Of a DNA stretch of 64,000 nucleotides, positions 9,662 through 18,720 are shown in pieces. The notes beneath the pieces were generated by a model, which saw only the letters and a list, made by a program, of their open reading frames with translations, ran no database searches and had not been told where the DNA came from. Source of the stretch: Rhizobium redzepovicii (GTDB lineage: Bacteria; Pseudomonadota; Alphaproteobacteria; Rhizobiales; Rhizobiaceae); the NCBI RefSeq assembly GCF_019793435.1, contig NZ_JAILYH010000004.1, forward strand, positions 124,001-188,000, written 5' to 3'. Each line of letters starts with the position of its first letter. The first letter of the stretch is position 1. The position numbers and the translations under genes are program-made.

Positions 9662-10753
9662 TTACCGCAGCAGCCCGGCAGATCGAAGGGCGTCTTCAAT
9701 GACCTTCTGGATGCCGCCGCGATCATCCCCTATGGCAGATGAACCTGCGACGTTTTCCGGTTGCGCAGTAGCGGGTTTTACATTGCGCCGCTTTTCAAAC
9801 GAGGGAACCAGGCCCCAGGACCTGGCGATTTCGACGGTCGAGGAAATTCCGATGTCAAGCATGAAGGGGCCGCTCGCCCCGTAGCCGGTGCCGACGTCGA
9901 GCGGCGTGCCGTGATCCATTCCGGCAATCGTATAGAGCTCGATCACCTCCACCCCGTGAGCGTCGGTCCAGACCCTTCGCTGATGGCGTCCGATATTTTC
10001 CACGCGCGACGGCGATACGTCGATGCCGTGGATATTTCTCCATTGGTCGACGATTGCATTTGCATTCGATGGCACGACGGTTCTGTCCGCGCTTCCCTGC
10101 CAGAGCGACAAAGTCGGCCACGGGCCTTTGTGGGTTGAGGCGTTTCTCAACCGCAGTTGCAGTTCTTTGGCGGTCGGGCCGCCATGACCGCGCATTCGGT
10201 CGAACGCCTCGGGAATGGTCGCGGCGCTGGCATAGGGCAGGCCTGCAATGATGGCGCCTCCGGCAAAAATCTCCGGATAGGTGGCAAGCATGGCGGCGGT
10301 CATGGCGCCACCGGCCGAAAGCCCGGTCACGAATACGCGCCTGCTGTCGATGCTGTGTTCCGCAACGACCTTTGCGATCATCTGGCGAATGGAAAAGACC
10401 TCGCCATGATCCCGGCCTATATCCTCCGGGTTGAACCAGTTGAAGCAGAGGTTGGGATTGTTTGCCCTTCGCTGCTCGGGAAACAACAGCGCGAAACCAT
10501 AATCCTCTGCCAATCGCGACCACCCCGACCCGATGTCATAGCCGGCGGCGGTCTGAGTGCAGCCGTGCAGGACGGTGACCAGCGCCATGTTCTTTGCGCG
10601 CTTCGACGGCAGGAAGATGTAACCTCCCAAAGCACCCGGGTTTGCACCAAATGTGCCCAGGGCAATCAGATCGGGATTTTCCTGCGTGGGGCGGGGGCGA
10701 AGCGTTCCTCGCAACGCAGCAAGGCGTGCGAGCGTGTCGGACATAGATCTCAT
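9662..10753 (-). CDS. PHB-depolymerase-family esterase
   Basis: 363 aa from the ATG at 10753, which has GGAG 6 nt upstream; an upstream TTG at 10768 is less likely. Alpha/beta hydrolase of the esterase PHB type: VTVLHGCTQTAAGYD (oxyanion region), nucleophile Ser in GLSAGGAMT, then GSADRTVVP and AGMDHGTP carrying the acid and His. No signal peptide is visible, so it may be an intracellular polyhydroxybutyrate or other polyester/ester hydrolase. The exact substrate cannot be inferred. Confidence 0.85.
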   Translation of the reverse strand: MRSMSDTLARLAALRGTLRPRPTQENPDLIALGTFGANPGALGGYIFLPSKRAKNMALVTVLHGCTQTAAGYDIGSGWSRLAEDYGFALLFPEQRRANNPNLCFNWFNPEDIGRDHGEVFSIRQMIAKVVAEHSIDSRRVFVTGLSAGGAMTAAMLATYPEIFAGGAIIAGLPYASAATIPEAFDRMRGHGGPTAKELQLRLRNASTHKGPWPTLSLWQGSADRTVVPSNANAIVDQWRNIHGIDVSPSRVENIGRHQRRVWTDAHGVEVIELYTIAGMDHGTPLDVGTGYGASGPFMLDIGISSTVEIARSWGLVPSFEKRRNVKPATAQPENVAGSSAIGDDRGGIQKVIEDALRSAGLLR

Positions 10754-10889
10754 GAAAGTCTCCGCCAATCAGCAGCCGGGATGGCGGTGATGCCTGCGTA
10801 AACGCGTCAGTCGGCGGAAAGTTGCTGCGCTGCACAATATTTTCTGAGCAGGCTGGATTTCCGGTAGCGCGGGTAGGCTCGCCGGGCGA

Positions 10890-10914
10890 GGAACTTCGGT
10901 CCGGAAATGACGTT
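10890..10914 (+). promoter_or_regulatory. EcfG-type (general stress) promoter
   Basis: GGAAC, 16 nt, then CGTT: an exact match to the alphaproteobacterial EcfG/RpoE4 consensus. It lies 50 nt upstream of the ATG at 10964 and is correctly oriented. Confidence 0.7.
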
Positions 10915-10963
10915 GATGTTGTCGATTGACAGCATTGTCGCTGCAATTAGCGAGGCTTTTCAG

Positions 10964-11371
10964 ATGTCGAACAAACCCAACTTCTTCTCTTCCTTTGCAA
11001 CCATCGTCGCCGATTTCTCGGGAAAGCCGTTCACCTTTGTCGCGGCTCTGACGCTCGTGATTGCCTGGGCGGTATCGGGACCCTTTTTCGGCTATTCTGA
11101 AACCTGGCAGCTTGTGATCAATACAACCACGACCATTATCACTTTCCTGATGGTCTTCGTGTTGCAGAACAGCCAGAACCGTGACGGCAAAGCGGTTCAG
11201 GCCAAGCTGGACGAACTCATCCTGACGAGCCAGGCCGCCAACAAGTTCGTCGGCATCGAAAAGTTGGACGAGGGTGAACTCAGAGAAATGAGCAAGACGC
11301 TTGCCGCGCAAGCCGAATGCGTCGAGGAAAAAGCGGATGAGAAATCTGCCGCGGAGGCAGCCTCCACCTGA
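10964..11371 (+). CDS. low-affinity iron permease family protein, copy 1
   Basis: 135 aa from the ATG at 10964 (GAGG 9 nt upstream). Two TM segments (FTFVAALTLVIAWAVSGPFF and a second, INTTTTIITFLMVFVLQ) are followed by the family signature NSQNRDGKAVQAKLDELI and an acidic C-terminal tail. The family is named after yeast Fet4-like transporters, but bacterial members are half-size and their transport role is unproven. An exact EcfG promoter suggests induction in the general stress response. It faces a paralogue at 11396-11746. Confidence 0.8.
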   Translation: MSNKPNFFSSFATIVADFSGKPFTFVAALTLVIAWAVSGPFFGYSETWQLVINTTTTIITFLMVFVLQNSQNRDGKAVQAKLDELILTSQAANKFVGIEKLDEGELREMSKTLAAQAECVEEKADEKSAAEAAST

Positions 11372-11395
11372 TGCATATCGCCTCGATGCGACTTT

Positions 11396-11746
11396 TCAGT
11401 TTGTCATCTTGTCATGGTGTTGCTGGCGCATTTCCTCGATGGCCTCGACCTCTTTCTTCTCAGCCGCAATCCAGTGATTTCCGGCCTTGCTTGATCGGAT
11501 CAGTTCGTCGAGCTTGGTTTGGAGCGCCACCATGTCCCGATTTTGGGAGTGCTGCACCAGCAGAAGAATAAAAAATATGATGAGCGTCCCCATCACGTTG
11601 GTCAGCAAAAACCATTGCCGTGGGAAAGAAAAAGTGACGCCCGCCGCCGCCCATATGGCGACCAACGCGACCAGCGTGACAGGGACCACGCGATGCCCCG
11701 CCCACAAGACGGCCAAGTCGGAAATCTGTCGAAAACGCCAGCGCAT
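11396..11746 (-). CDS. low-affinity iron permease family protein, copy 2
   Basis: 116 aa from the ATG at 11746 (GGAG 6 nt upstream); a GTG at 11758 is possible. Same architecture as its convergent neighbour: two TM segments, then HSQNRDMVALQTKLDELI. The C-terminus is shorter and His-rich (QQHHDKM). The two genes end 24 nt apart, tail to tail. No EcfG promoter was found upstream of this copy, so the paralogues may be controlled differently. Confidence 0.8.
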   Translation of the reverse strand: MRWRFRQISDLAVLWAGHRVVPVTLVALVAIWAAAGVTFSFPRQWFLLTNVMGTLIIFFILLLVQHSQNRDMVALQTKLDELIRSSKAGNHWIAAEKKEVEAIEEMRQQHHDKMTN

Positions 11747-11830
11747 ACGGCTCTCCACAGCGCATAAACGAAAGAGGGAGCAGATGTTTCCCTAATCCAA
11801 GCTCAATACATTAAGTGCTGCGAACAGTTT

Positions 11831-11854
11831 AAAACCCGCGTTTCCGCGGGTTTT
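11831..11854. terminator. symmetrical (bidirectional) terminator
   Basis: A perfect 10-bp stem AAAACCCGCG / CGCGGGTTTT with a TTTC loop; A and T tracts are on both flanks so it can stop either strand. It sits 33 nt after the katE stop and so most plausibly ends katE. Confidence 0.75.
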
Positions 11855-11887
11855 AGACGACGAGCCATTCTTATGGCCACCCTATGT

Positions 11888-14002
11888 TCAATTCAGTTTG
11901 ACCGACGGTTCGCGGCCCCAGACACGCAGTTTGCCAAGCGCTTTAACAAAGGCCGCGACATCCCCGGCCGCTCTAAGCGCAAGCACGCCCTCATCCAGGG
12001 AATCGGCAATTCCGGCCCTTTGCATGAGGGGCAGCGCTGTTTCCACATAGCCGATGAACTTGCAGTGCACGAAGGCATCCGAAACGAAATCATGGGCCGT
12101 TGCCTCCTTTAGCAGATCACTGCTTCCCGCCGACGAGGGCAGTAGCGCGACGGCGTCGTAAAGCACCGAAGGTCCGCCGTCGATCATCTGATGCGCCTCG
12201 ATCCAATTGCCGTCCGAGAGCGTCACGCCGCCAATCTTTGGCGCGATCACTTCGAATGTTGCCTTCTGCTCGGTGACCTCGGCAAGCAGCGCCTTGAAGA
12301 TCGCGGCGTCGCTCCCATCGGTGACAAGAATACCGAGCTTGCGTCCTTCGAACCGCTTCGGACCGCGCTCGATAATGCTGAGCGCCGGCGACGGCTCGAG
12401 ATCCTGGCGCGTCGGCATGGCGGCATCGGCAGGCTTCGGCATCGATTTGAAGCCGAGTGCGTGGCCGACCTTGCTGGCCAAAGTCTCATCGATGTTCATA
12501 AGATGCGAGACCATCCGCTCGCGAATGACCGGTGTTTCGACTTTGCTCAATTCGAAGATCAGCGCTGCTGCAATATGGCGTTGCTCCGGCGGAGTCTGAC
12601 TGATGAAGAACTGCCTGGCCTGGCTGTAATGGTCGGCAAAGCTTTCCGGCCGCAACCGGACCTTGGCACCCTGCTCCTCGGCCGGCAGGTGACGATAGCC
12701 CTGAACCGGCGATTCTCGCGGTCCCTGATTCCAGGAGTTCGGCTGGTAATTGACCCGTCCGACAGGATTGCGCATCGCCATGTGGCCATCCTGCTGGAAA
12801 TTGTGGAAGGGACATTTCGGCGCGTTGATCGGCAGATGGGTGAAATTCGGGCCGCCCAGACGTTTTAGCTGCGTGTCGAGATAGGAGAAGTTCCGTCCCT
12901 GCAGAAGCGGGTCGTTGCTGAAATCGATGCCGGGCGGAACGTTCTGCGTCATGAACGCGACTTGCTCGGTCTCGGCGAAAAAGTTCTCGGGCATTCGGTC
13001 GAGCACCAGACGGCCGATCGGTTTGACCGGCAGGATCTCCTCGGGAATGATCTTTGTCGGATCGAGGATGTCGAAGTCGAACGTGTCGGCGAAATCCTGA
13101 TCGAAAAGCTGGACACAGAGTTCCCACTCCGGGAAGTTTCCTGACTGGATCGACTGCCAAAGGTCGCGGCGATGGAAATCCGGATCCGCACCATTGATCT
13201 TGACCGCCTCGTTCCAGGCGACGGACTGCAGGCCGAGTTTTGGTTTCCAGTGGAATTTGACGAAGGTCGATTCATCGGCCGCGTTGACGAAGCGGAAGGT
13301 GTGAACGCCAAACCCCTCCATGAAACGGAAGGAGCGCGGGATGGCGCGGTCCGACATGACCCACATGATCATATGCATGCTTTCCGGGGTGAGCGAGATG
13401 AAGTCCCAGAAATTGTCATGCGCCGACTGCGCCTGCGGAAATTGCCTGTCGGGTTCCGGCTTTACGGAATGGATGATGTCCGGAAATTTGATCGCGTCCT
13501 GAATGAAGAAGACGGGAATGTTATTGCCGACCAGATCCCAATTACCCTGCTGCGTGTAGAGCTTCACCGCGAAACCGCGCACGTCGCGCGCCAGATCGAA
13601 GGACCCCTTGCTGCCGGCGACTGTCGAAAACCGCACGAAGGCCGGCGTCTTTTCCCCGGGCCGTTGGAACAGATCGGCCCGGGTGTAGGCGGCCAGCGAT
13701 TCATAGGTTTCGAAATAGCCATGGGCGCCATAACCCCGCGCATGCACGACCCGCTCGGGGATGCGCTCGTGGTCGAAATGGAAGATCTTCTCGCGAAAAT
13801 GGAAGTCATCGATGAGGGCGGGGCCGCGGGCGCCGAGACGAAGCGTATTCTGATCGTCGGAAACGGGGCCGCCTTGTGCTGTGGTCAGCACCGGCATGCC
13901 GTGCTCGGCAAACTGATGCAACTCACCGCCTGCACCGCGGTGCAGTTTCTGATCATGAATCGTCGCGTTGTCCGAGGGCGAGGTCTTCGTCTTCTTGGCC
14001 AT
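11888..14002 (-). CDS. katE: large-subunit catalase HPII
   Basis: 704 aa, the length of clade-2 catalases. The catalytic core has His87 in [13 protein letters not shown], the active-site Asn in [13 protein letters not shown], and the haem-ligand Tyr in [10 protein letters not shown]. The extra C-terminal ~150 residues form the flavodoxin/DJ-1-like domain typical of HPII ([23 protein letters not shown]). It dismutates H2O2 in the cytoplasm. GGAGAAGATAG precedes the ATG. A GGAAC at 14055-14059 on the coding strand is followed after 17 nt by CTT, an imperfect EcfG-like promoter. This fits stress induction but is not proven. Confidence 0.95.
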   Translation of the reverse strand: MAKKTKTSPSDNATIHDQKLHRGAGGELHQFAEHGMPVLTTAQGGPVSDDQNTLRLGARGPALIDDFHFREKIFHFDHERIPERVVHARGYGAHGYFETYESLAAYTRADLFQRPGEKTPAFVRFSTVAGSKGSFDLARDVRGFAVKLYTQQGNWDLVGNNIPVFFIQDAIKFPDIIHSVKPEPDRQFPQAQSAHDNFWDFISLTPESMHMIMWVMSDRAIPRSFRFMEGFGVHTFRFVNAADESTFVKFHWKPKLGLQSVAWNEAVKINGADPDFHRRDLWQSIQSGNFPEWELCVQLFDQDFADTFDFDILDPTKIIPEEILPVKPIGRLVLDRMPENFFAETEQVAFMTQNVPPGIDFSNDPLLQGRNFSYLDTQLKRLGGPNFTHLPINAPKCPFHNFQQDGHMAMRNPVGRVNYQPNSWNQGPRESPVQGYRHLPAEEQGAKVRLRPESFADHYSQARQFFISQTPPEQRHIAAALIFELSKVETPVIRERMVSHLMNIDETLASKVGHALGFKSMPKPADAAMPTRQDLEPSPALSIIERGPKRFEGRKLGILVTDGSDAAIFKALLAEVTEQKATFEVIAPKIGGVTLSDGNWIEAHQMIDGGPSVLYDAVALLPSSAGSSDLLKEATAHDFVSDAFVHCKFIGYVETALPLMQRAGIADSLDEGVLALRAAGDVAAFVKALGKLRVWGREPSVKLN

Positions 14003-14107
14003 CTATCTTCTCCGGAAAGGGTGTGACCTAACCGAAGCTCAAAAATGGCGACATGTTCCGCTCGCCGCGAAATAAACTGCAACCTGGCGAAGGGTTGCGT
14101 TCAAACG

Positions 14108-14142
14108 TAAAATAGGGCGCGGGGCCCTTCGACCCCGCGCCC
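14108..14142 (-). terminator. terminator of the 15158-14160 operon
   Basis: Stem GGGCGCGGGG / CCCCGCGCCC at 14115-14142 with a TATTTT tract downstream on the minus strand, 18 nt after the stop of the gene at 14160. Confidence 0.65.
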
Positions 14143-14159
14143 CCGGTTTCCGGCGGTTT

Positions 14160-15071
14160 TCAGAGCCGGCGTGCAACGATGAGATCTTCCTCTTCGTCGC
14201 GTTGCGATCCGCCAAACGCTGCGGCAGCAGAGGCGATGAAAGCCCCGATCAGAAGCGACAGCGAGCCGAGCAGGGCCGTCGTGGAGGCCGCCTTGCGTGC
14301 CTCATCGGCAGCTTTCTGGGCGGCGACCTTGGCGTCGTCGATCCGCTTCAGCACCGTATCGACGCGGGTGCGTGCATCGGCTTCGGAAAGACCCGTTCGG
14401 GACGATACGATGGTGGCAAGATAGGCCTTGTCGTCATCGGGAACCTGGCCCTGGGCAGCGCCGTTGAGGAGGATGCGGGACACCTCGGACGTTGCCGCGG
14501 CATCATTGGACGTCGCCGCGGCGCGAGCCTTGTCAGGGCGCAGCAATGCGTCGGTAAAATAGGACGTGGACAGATCCACCGGCGAGGTTGCCGACGAAGC
14601 TGCTGCCGTGCCGGCGGCCGTGGCGGTCGATCCCACGACCGATCCCGCGGCTTGTGCACCCGCGCCGGCCAGCGAGGTCAACGATGATGCGAGAAACCCG
14701 GCGACGAAGACGGTCGCCAGCGCCCAGCTTAGGAAACCATGAGCCGTGTCACGGAAGAAAACCTCGTCCGTGTGAACAGCCGCCCATTTCGTCCGCAGCC
14801 GGCCGGTAATGTAGCCTCCGAGCGCCGAAGAGAGCCATTGCACGAGAACGAGCCAGATTGCCGCCGTCACGCCGAGTGTCCCGAGCGAACTGCTTTGCCC
14901 CGACCAGGGCGACACCATGGTCAGCCCGAGCCCGGATCCAAGCAGCAGTAGAATGAGGGTGACGCCAATGGCCGCGGCGGCGCCCCCGAAGATAGGCCCC
15001 CATGTCATGGCCGATTTGGAGGATTCAACCGGAGTGGCAACCTCTCCGGAACCTGTCATTGAAACCGACAT
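14160..15071 (-). CDS. unknown stress-linked inner-membrane protein
   Basis: 303 aa with about four TM segments: residues ~25-52 (IFGGAAAAIGVTLILLLLGS), ~63-88, ~112-140 and a C-terminal one (LGSLSLLIGAFIASAAAAFG). Between them is a soluble Ala-rich region, partly coiled coil (about 200-265). It ends in an acidic DEEED stretch. I do not recognise a functional family. It is the second gene after a 25-residue membrane peptide, behind an EcfG-type promoter, so a role in envelope stress is a reasonable guess only. Confidence 0.7.
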   Translation of the reverse strand: MSVSMTGSGEVATPVESSKSAMTWGPIFGGAAAAIGVTLILLLLGSGLGLTMVSPWSGQSSSLGTLGVTAAIWLVLVQWLSSALGGYITGRLRTKWAAVHTDEVFFRDTAHGFLSWALATVFVAGFLASSLTSLAGAGAQAAGSVVGSTATAAGTAAASSATSPVDLSTSYFTDALLRPDKARAAATSNDAAATSEVSRILLNGAAQGQVPDDDKAYLATIVSSRTGLSEADARTRVDTVLKRIDDAKVAAQKAADEARKAASTTALLGSLSLLIGAFIASAAAAFGGSQRDEEEDLIVARRL

Positions 15072-15080
15072 GATCTGTTC

Positions 15081-15158
15081 CTATCGCATAAACAGAGCAA
15101 GAAGGATGATGATAGGCAGTGGAACACCGAGCAGCCAAAGTAGAATACCGCGACCCAT
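15081..15158 (-). CDS. 25-residue hydrophobic mini-protein
   Basis: A complete ORF of 25 codons beginning MGRGILLWLLGVPLP and continuing as one TM helix ending LALFMR. A perfect AGGAGG lies 6 nt before the ATG, much stronger than for most genes here, and the ORF sits between an EcfG-type promoter and the 303-aa membrane gene, 9 nt from the latter's start. Such single-helix peptides are widespread stress-induced proteins in alphaproteobacteria. The function is unknown. Confidence 0.65.
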   Translation of the reverse strand: MGRGILLWLLGVPLPIIILLALFMR

Positions 15159-15203
15159 GAGAGACCTCCTGTCAAAGCTGACGTTACGTTGTTGATGCCA
15201 CTC

Positions 15204-15228
15204 AACTTTTAACCGCGGTGTTTGTTCC
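15204..15228 (-). promoter_or_regulatory. EcfG-type promoter of the mini-protein operon
   Basis: On the minus strand GGAAC, 16 nt, then AGTT (consensus CGTT, one mismatch), 46 nt before the ATG at 15158. Confidence 0.6.
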
Positions 15229-15411
15229 CGGCCCGCTTGATCATCGACGATCTTCAGACGCAGATTATAAGATTGACGAAATCTAGGGCGCTCGCGCTAA
15301 CGCCAGCCGGGGAGCGCACCTATATCTTGGGTTCAAGGTGGGGAAATTCTCCCGTTACTCCCAAAGGCAGAAACTCATGGCTGCATCACAGCGTGAATCG
15401 GAGAAGCATCG

Positions 15412-15591
15412 ATGAACAGATTTCGGGCATTTGTAGCGGCCGGAGCAATCAGTCTTGCCTTTATCACTTCCGCCTGCTCGACGGCGCCGAATTCATACGG
15501 CTCGGCGTCGGGATATCAACCGGGAGATTCCTTGAATCCGGCCTGCGCCGATGGCTTCCGACCCGGCGATGGCCGTTCGTGCAGCTATTAG
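15412..15591 (+). CDS. small lipoprotein
   Basis: 59 aa. A type II signal peptide (MNRFRAFVAAGAISLAFITS followed by Ala-Cys-Ser) puts a lipobox Cys at residue 22. The mature part is about 38 residues, Gly/Ser/Pro-rich, with two further Cys. GGAG lies 8 nt before the ATG. Probably anchored in the outer membrane or facing the periplasm. Function unknown. Confidence 0.7.
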   Translation: MNRFRAFVAAGAISLAFITSACSTAPNSYGSASGYQPGDSLNPACADGFRPGDGRSCSY

Positions 15592-16054
15592 AAGCGGTCG
15601 GCTCGTCCGATTATAACGGCAGCTTGCGGGCGGAGGTGCTTCGTGAGCGGTCGCGCAGGTCGGCCGGCAGGATTCGTGATCCGCTCCTGGCGTCATTCCC
15701 GTTTGATGGTTTTGGCGATAGTATATGTTTGAAGGGAGCCGAGGGCACGGTTCCCACGCTCTAACGATCAAGAAAGAACGGCCACGTGATCTCGTGGCAG
15801 CGACGTGACGTCAATCTGCCGCCCGACCCCATTCTTAATTTAATGGCGGTCGCGTCCTGCCGCAGTCTCTATACCATCAGACCGGCAACGCAAAGATGAC
15901 CGGTTCGTCGCTTGTTGCTTTCGTTAAAGGCGAACGCCAGGACACAGGCCCTGAGCAATCACCATCGATAAAGGCCGGGCGCCCCGTGGGCGCACACGAC
16001 CGCGGCGACGCTGATTCTCTTGCGAGGTGGATCTTTGGGCCGATTCCAACAATG
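15592..16054. other. intergenic stretch, no convincing gene
   Basis: Reading frames here have atypical composition and no ribosome site; I see no clear promoter or terminator apart from a weak CACGTGATCTCGTG inverted repeat near 15783. Confidence 0.5.
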
Positions 16055-16297
16055 TCACTGGCCGCGGGGCAACGCATCGATCAACTGGTGCACCTTGTCG
16101 GTTGCGTAGACGATATCCTCGCGCGGCAAATGCACCGTGATTTCGATCTCCTGCCATCGTCCGCCATTATTTCTAGCGTAACTCACGGCGGCCTGTAGAG
16201 ATTTGAATTCAACTGCGGGCGCGCCGGCGATCCAGAACTGCACGGTACAATCGGCTTCGGAATAGTCGGAGAGTGCTTTGAGCGGGTCTAGGGCCAT
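16055..16297 (-). CDS. small hypothetical protein
   Basis: 80 aa from the ATG at 16297; the frame is open upstream, but that part is Arg/Cys-rich and unlike coding sequence. It begins MALDPLKALSDYSEADCTVQ and contains FKSLQAAVSYARN and GRWQEIEITVHLP. Mixed alpha/beta, soluble. No family recognised; similar short proteins are known in Rhizobium. The ribosome site is weak, so the start is uncertain. Confidence 0.5.
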   Translation of the reverse strand: MALDPLKALSDYSEADCTVQFWIAGAPAVEFKSLQAAVSYARNNGGRWQEIEITVHLPREDIVYATDKVHQLIDALPRGQ

Positions 16298-16547
16298 GTC
16301 GATGGGCTCTACACCTTTGGTGGTTCTTTGGCTACCGCACGTGAAGCGCCGCCGCTGTTTTCGAGTCGCGCAATCCGCGCCACATTGACGTGACCTCCGC
16401 TCCTCCAACACCGATGACCGGCGCGATCACCACCCCTTCCGACACTGGGGCGCGGCGGCGGGTCTTTCTGGAAATTCCACAGAGGAGAGCCGTTCATGCC
16501 AGGTTAATGCGTATTAACCGAGACTCGGGGCCTGAAAGGATGCGCCG

Positions 16548-16862
16548 ATGAAAAAGCTTTTTCCCGTAGTCGCAGCCACAGTCTTGACTGCATGTTTCGC
16601 TCTGCCGCTAAACGCCACGCCGATTTTCGTGCCGAAACCGGTAGCAATGCACACCGCCGACTTCGAGCAGGTCAAAGACCGTCGCCACGGCAATGGACAT
16701 GCGTATGGCCACTGGAAGAAAAGCCGGTACGCTTACCGCGACTGCCGGTATTACGGCTCGTGCTACCGTCCTCGGCACTACGGCTATCGCGACTATTACG
16801 GCTATCGCGACGATTACCCCTATCGTCGTCGATCAGGCGTGACCGTGTATTTCAATTTTTAG
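16548..16862 (+). CDS. secreted Tyr/Arg-rich small protein
   Basis: 104 aa with a cleavable signal peptide (residues 1-23, LPLNATP). The mature region is basic and repetitive (HYGYRDYYGYRDDYPYRRR), ending in an aromatic beta-like VTVYFNF. This composition recurs in rhizobial envelope proteins of unknown role. Possibly a cell-surface or periplasmic structural peptide. No partner gene. Confidence 0.65.
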   Translation: MKKLFPVVAATVLTACFALPLNATPIFVPKPVAMHTADFEQVKDRRHGNGHAYGHWKKSRYAYRDCRYYGSCYRPRHYGYRDYYGYRDDYPYRRRSGVTVYFNF

Positions 16863-17181
16863 TCGGCATCGCTCCGATCTCTTGAAGCCGTCGACCTCAC
16901 CCCACAACCACAGCAGCCCGCCAAGCTCCAACTCGGCGAGCGTTTTGTGTCTGGCGCCTGAACAAAGAAAAAGGTCGGGGCGAACGCTCGCGCCGACCTT
17001 CTTTGATTGCATCAGCTCGGTGCCAGTACATCCGTGGTCACCGGCAAAAGCTATCCGATGGATCGAATTTAAGCGCCTTGTGAATTTTCGCAAGGATTAG
17101 GGGATGCTGATTTAGGGCTAAAAGTGAGAAGAAAACGCCTGTCTTCGGATTTCTCAACGAAACAGGCGATTAACTTGAAAA

Positions 17182-17256
17182 TGGCTCCCCGGGCCGGATT
17201 CGAACCGGCGACCTGTCGATTAACAGTCGAATGCTCTACCGCTGAGCTACCAGGGA
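17182..17256 (-). tRNA. tRNA-Asn(GUU)
   Basis: 75 nt with encoded CCA. Acceptor stem TCCCTGG / CCGGGGA, D-loop AGCTCAGCGGTAGAGC, anticodon loop CTGTTAA (GTT), T-arm GGTTCGAATCC. Confidence 0.95.
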
Positions 17257-17373
17257 TCACTGCTTGGCGCGGTGTGAGTGGGCTAATACAAATGCTTGTT
17301 CGATTTGCCAAGCAGTTTTTTCAAAAAAATGAAATGAACTTGTATTTGGGTTGTCTGTGCCCATCTCTGGGGA

Positions 17374-17691
17374 ATGACGAACCGGAATGAGCGAGAAGAG
17401 ACGAGGGGCGGCGAAAAGCCCAGGAAGCGGGCAGGGCGCTTCGGCATCGATCATGCAAGCGGCAGGCTCATGCTCGGCTCTTTCAGCATCGGTATGCCGC
17501 GCTCCCGCATCGCGCGGATGGCGATCGGCGTCGCCCTCATTCTATGCGGTTTCCTGGGCTTCCTGCCGATACTGGGCTTCTGGATGTTGCCGCTCGGCTT
17601 CCTTGTGCTCTCGCACGATCTTCCTGTCGCGCGCCGGCTCCGCCGCCGCCTAGCGGTCTGGTGGCACAGGCGTGGGAAACCGGCTGGCTGA
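17374..17691 (+). CDS. small inner-membrane protein
   Basis: 105 aa. A basic N-terminal tail precedes two close TM segments (MAIGVALILCGFLGFLPILG, then FWMLPLGFLVLSHDLP) and a very basic C-terminus (RRLRRRLAVWWHRRG). This is a common rhizobial membrane-protein pattern, similar to PGPGW-type proteins. The first ATG is assumed; an internal start near MPRSRIAR is possible. Function unknown. It ends 11 nt before the secreted-protein gene at 17703, so the two may be co-transcribed. Confidence 0.65.
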   Translation: MTNRNEREETRGGEKPRKRAGRFGIDHASGRLMLGSFSIGMPRSRIARMAIGVALILCGFLGFLPILGFWMLPLGFLVLSHDLPVARRLRRRLAVWWHRRGKPAG

Positions 17692-17702
17692 GAGGTGAGG
17701 AC

Positions 17703-18041
17703 ATGAAGGCATTTTTTGTTGTCGCCCTGTCAGTGGCGACGATTCTCTCAGGCGTTCCCGCTGAAGCCCAGGCTGTCGACAGCCGGGGTTTTGACGCTCG
17801 CGGCATCTGCCGCCGTCCTGAAGGCTGCGTGGTCGATCACGGCCAGGGCGGCAGCTATAACGGGCCTCGCAACTACCGCAACTTCAACGGCCGCAATGAG
17901 CGTGACGGCAATAACGATCGCGACCGGAACGATCGCCGCTCTCGCAATCAGAACAGAAGCGACAATTTCGATGGCCTGACCAACCGTGTGGCGGCAGGTC
18001 TTATCGCCGTTGAGCCGGGTGTATCGCCCACGCGAACCTAA
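17703..18041 (+). CDS. secreted Asn/Arg/Asp-rich protein
   Basis: 112 aa from the ATG at 17703, preceded by GAGGTGAGG. Signal peptide residues 1-23 (ending PAEAQA). The mature part is low-complexity (NYRNFNGRNERDGNND), highly charged and probably disordered, with two Cys in CRRPEGC. Function unknown. Confidence 0.65.
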   Translation: MKAFFVVALSVATILSGVPAEAQAVDSRGFDARGICRRPEGCVVDHGQGGSYNGPRNYRNFNGRNERDGNNDRDRNDRRSRNQNRSDNFDGLTNRVAAGLIAVEPGVSPTRT

Positions 18042-18042
18042 T

Positions 18043-18375
18043 CTAGTTGGACCTGAGTTCGCTTTCTTCAAAAACGCCGTTGGGACCCTGATCGAGGCTG
18101 GTCACCATCAACAAGCTGCTGACGGCAAGGAGGAGGACGAGCTTCAGCGCGTAGGATAGGGAGACATGTCGGCTGCTCTGTGAGACGCGGGAAGGCGCGA
18201 TATAATAGTTGTAGTAGAAGTATGGATCAGTCGTTTCCAGCAGGTTCTCGTAGACATGCGGCGGAATGTCCACATGCTTCATCGGTGGAGAACCCGGAAA
18301 TTTAACATGAAGATCGCGGCTGTCGGCATCATAGGCCGCATGCACGTGCTTCGATTTGAGGGCAGCCCACTCCAT
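18043..18375 (-). CDS. KTSC-domain protein with C-terminal membrane anchor
   Basis: 110 aa. Residues ~5-60 resemble the KTSC domain (AAYDADSRDLHVKF, VDIPPHVYENLLETTDP, then YFYYNYYI), a small fold found alone or fused to lysyl-tRNA-synthetase-like proteins. One TM helix follows at ~75-95 (LKLVLLLAVSSLLMVTSL). AGGAG lies 7 nt before the ATG. The fusion of KTSC with a membrane helix is unusual. Function unknown. Confidence 0.6.
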   Translation of the reverse strand: MEWAALKSKHVHAAYDADSRDLHVKFPGSPPMKHVDIPPHVYENLLETTDPYFYYNYYIAPSRVSQSSRHVSLSYALKLVLLLAVSSLLMVTSLDQGPNGVFEESELRSN

Positions 18376-18631
18376 TTGCAGCTCCTATCGCCCTCCCAGG
18401 GCCAATATGAAGCCCGCAGGACGATCGTCAAGCTAACAATTTGTTTCAAATGCGATCACTGCCGGGAAGGGCACCGCTACGATGAGGGAATTCGAGCCTG
18501 CGCTCGTGCCGGCCGGCACTGAAAAATGGACTTTTCGGCTGCCGCGGAATGGCGTTTTTCCGAAATGCCCTCTTGCGATTTCCTTACGATCATTCTAAAC
18601 GCTCGCCACGGCTCAGATAACGAGCTTGTGA

Positions 18632-18671
18632 GGCCTCGTGGCGGAGTGGTGACGCAGAGGACTGCAAATCC
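18632..18671 (+). pseudogene. truncated tRNA-Cys (5' half, left attachment site)
   Basis: The 40 nt from the acceptor 5' strand GGCCTCG to just past the anticodon loop CTGCAAA are identical to tRNA-Cys at 26987; after ATCC the sequence diverges and no 3' half exists. A promoter-like block (CCTCTTGC, 11 nt, GATCATTCTAAA at 18569-18599) is still present upstream, so a short useless transcript may be made. Confidence 0.85.
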
Positions 18672-18720
18672 CCAGCAAACCTAGCAAAATCAGCGGCCGT
18701 TCTGAATAAGCGCCGGTCAT

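Noticed and set aside
14034..14059. EcfG promoter of katE
   Set aside because: GGAAC is present but the second box is CTT after 17 nt, not CGTT after 16; kept only as a comment in the katE entry.
15493..15771. 92-codon minus-strand ORF
   Set aside because: It lies antisense to the lipoprotein gene, has no ribosome site and poor composition.
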